A model generated the notes under the pieces. It saw nothing but the letters and a program-made list of their open reading frames with translations. It was not told the DNA's origin and did no database searches. Positions 50,357 to 51,724 of a DNA stretch of 51,724 nucleotides are shown one piece after another. The stretch spans positions 1-51,724 of the forward strand of contig JARGXX010000094.1 of assembly GCA_030374765.1 (NCBI GenBank), written 5' to 3'. Source of the stretch: Agarophyton chilense (Eukaryota; Rhodophyta; Florideophyceae; Gracilariales; Gracilariaceae). Each line of letters starts with the position of its first letter. Position 1 is the first letter of the stretch. The position numbers were made by a program, and so were the translations under genes.

Positions 50357-51183
50357 ACGAATGTAGAGCAACCCCAAATGGGGAAATACCTCTCGGGTGT
50401 TCGAGTTGAGCTCTCGCAAAGAGGGGTAACTCAGCGAACGAGCCTTCGTGCCACCGATGTGTGGGTGTAAGACCACCGTGGTTCAGGCAATACCTTCGAA
50501 GATGATGAACCCAGGAAAAGGGGAAGAATCCAAGGAGGATCCAAGGACAAGGATATTCTGTTGACCACGGCAAAGTGTAGGGCGAAAATGTAGGGCAAAA
50601 TAGGACGCACGACAGAGCGTACAGACCTATGAAAGCGGTATCCACACTGCATAAGCGAAACCAAGACGGGTAAAAACAACCATGTACAGGGGCGAAGTAC
50701 TGTCCTAAAACAAACGAAAACCAACAAAAGAAAGAAACACACCAATAACGATGTTACAGTGACACCTGAGCTTCCCGAGGGGATAGATTAGCCAAACCGG
50801 TCGCGGTTCCTCCCGTTAAGAGACGGAGACTCGCGTAGGCGACATCATCTAGAGCCAAGCTCTTGGTTACCATTTAATTGAAGGTGGCGGTGGCGGTGGA
50901 GCCATCGCTTGAGTCTGTTCTAGACAGTGAACTACACGTGTAGACTATAGTAGTGCAAATCAACCCTGTTCCATACACGTATCATGTGTGTAAACCCAGC
51001 TTTGCACGTCCATCCGTTTACTACGATTCTACTGTTGAGACTTCAATAACATATCTTTGAAGGTATCTAAAATACTAAAAACTAATATTACTCGTAAAAT
51101 CGTTGACGTGGTCTCCGATATACCGGATGCCATATGAATGATACCCCTACCTGTTATACGCGCGCGCGTTGCTCTACAAAGAA
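50357..51183. repeat. Imperfect 5-bp target duplication around the inserted element
   Basis: ACGAA at 50357-50361 and AAGAA at 51179-51183 match at four of five bases. Removing the insertion and one copy rejoins GGGCAG to TTCGTAAAC on the minus strand, giving GQFVNTA in the repeat frame, as in the other units (GQFSKTA, GEFINTA). Confidence 0.65.
50362..51178. mobile_element. 817-bp non-coding element with 11-bp inverted ends
   Basis: The ends are TGTAGAGCAAC and GTTGCTCTACA, perfect inverted copies. TG...CA ends and a 5-bp duplication fit a solo LTR; the 11-bp inverted repeat fits a small non-autonomous DNA transposon. Inside are a GGTGGC repeat (50884-50899) and a 12-bp palindrome CTACACGTGTAG (50932-50943), but no convincing ORF. 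No second copy is in the window. Confidence 0.65.
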
Positions 51184-51440
51184 CTGCCCATTGATACTAC
51201 CGTCACCAATGATGGTGCCCACCGCACCTTTGCCACTGCATTCCTCCCGCCTCAGAACCCGCCGTCGACGCTGCCGCCGATCGCCAGCGCGTTTCCGCCG
51301 TCGCCCATGTGCCCGCCGAGGGGCGGGCCGGGCCTCCGCTGCCGCTGCCTCTGCCGTAAGAGCGTGTACTGTGAAGGCGGCGCGAGGAGGAGAAGCCACA
51401 GCGGCAGCAGTACGACGGGGAGCAGTTTGAAACGCTTCAT

Positions 51441-51724
51441 GGCTGCGTATCGAGTGTGTGCGCACGATCAAGCTGGGCGCCGGGCCCCAGCGCTGGGCTT
51501 TTTGTACTGCGAGCGCTGCTGCTCCTCGTCGCTGTTCAGGCGTTGCCTCGATAGCTTGGACACTTGATTCTTCGCACGCTTACGAACACTAAAGTGCAGG
51601 TTCAAACAAATTTACGTGCATGGAAATCATGCGCGGCGGCGCGCGGTGTATGCTTGCGGCTGCAGCCCGTGTAGGATTGGGCCACTGACCAGTGATGCAA
51701 ATTCCAACCTTCGTAAGTAGCTTT
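51441..51724. other. Flank upstream of the Gly-rich gene
   Basis: Non-repeat sequence that would hold the promoter of the minus-strand gene. I see no clear TATA box. A short basic open stretch on the minus strand (about 51484-51590) lacks a start codon. Confidence 0.4.

Larger units (their letters stand above)
49840..51440 (-). pseudogene. Secreted glycine-rich repeat protein, broken
   Basis: The start is the ATG at 51438-51440. The N-terminus MKRFKLLPVVLLPLWLLLL is a clear signal peptide, followed by a basic/Pro stretch (LLRQRQRQRRPGPP) and then Gly/Asn-rich repeats. Each unit of about 65-70 residues reads roughly F(V/S/I)(N/K)TA(I/L/V)GG, a Gly-rich run, (G)NALAI or DSIAI, a second Gly-rich run, AVANG, then GTIIGDGSINGQ. 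Starts of such units lie near 50360, 50155 and 49945; a further one is partial at 51180-51310. Damage: TGA at 51252-51254, one base missing near 51230, and the 817-bp insertion 50362-51178. Past it the frame is open to 49840. Function is unknown; a wall or extracellular-matrix role is a guess. No intron signal was found that would bypass the stop. Confidence 0.65.

Noticed and set aside
49877..50470. Pro-rich 197-codon plus-strand frame
   Set aside because: It is the antisense of the Gly-rich repeats. The minus strand has the signal peptide and in-phase repeat units; the plus frame also runs into the inserted element.
50859..50872. Reverse-strand TGGTAACCAAGAGC, resembling a tRNA 3'-end primer site
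   Set aside because: It lies within the 817-bp element with no LTR border beside it and no gag after it; a short chance match is likely.
51484..51590. Short basic open stretch on the minus strand
   Set aside because: No start codon, about 35 codons, upstream of the Gly-rich gene; not enough to call.
1..51724. tRNA, rRNA, CRISPR arrays, prokaryotic operons
   Set aside because: None seen by eye. The repeats are LTRs and copia coding regions; the tRNA-like matches are primer-binding sites only.

Overview
The window is eukaryotic and almost entirely made of Ty1/copia LTR retrotransposons, inserted into one another and rearranged. At the right edge is about 2 kb of GC-rich sequence that is not retroelement, holding a broken gene. 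The host cannot be named from the sequence. An alga or an oomycete fits best, because long single-ORF copia elements are common there and the right-edge gene encodes a secreted Gly-rich repeat protein; this is a weak inference. No tRNA, rRNA, CRISPR array or intact host gene was recognised.

Five copia families are present, named here for convenience. Family A has an LTR of about 0.7 kb (TGTTGG...CCAACA or CCATCA) and a 1341-aa Gag-Pol. Family B has a 673-bp LTR (TGTTGAGG...TTGTGA) and a 1433-aa Gag-Pol, in three near-full copies: B1 and B3 intact, B2 broken by one stop codon. Family C has identical 252-bp LTRs and Gag and Pol in different frames. Family D is an old, diverged relative of B. 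Family E is a remnant with an LTR end, PBS and broken gag-pro.

Layout: 1-3816, degraded A copy (A0, +). 3817-4756, 3' end of a B copy. 4757-5097, A fragment (-). 5098-11739, complete A1 (-); its 5' LTR is also the 3' LTR of fragment A2 (11740-12613). 12614-19169, intact B1 (+). 19170-21979, A3 (+), the 3' half of an A element fused in frame to the B1 LTR. 21980-28325, B2 (-), nearly a mirror image of B1. 28326-29414, broken A and B LTR pieces. 29415-47021, element D (+), carrying a solo A LTR in its integrase/RT linker; that LTR carries intact B3 (32201-38739) and C (39289-44258). Three 5-bp target duplications (GTTTA, ATAGG, ACAGT) prove this nest. 47022-49070, E remnant. 49071-49758, A LTR. 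49840-51440, secreted Gly-rich repeat pseudogene (-), split by an 817-bp element with 11-bp inverted ends.

The families share modules although their proteins differ. Directly after the 5' LTR, A, B and C carry a primer-binding site complementary to the anticodon arm of initiator tRNA-Met, the half-tRNA priming known from Drosophila copia; E carries a variant. A and B also share about 150 bp of U3 (inverted CCAAT box and a CGCATATGCG palindrome) and about 215 bp of 5' leader. C has a correctly phased U UUU UUU slippery heptamer just before the gag stop.
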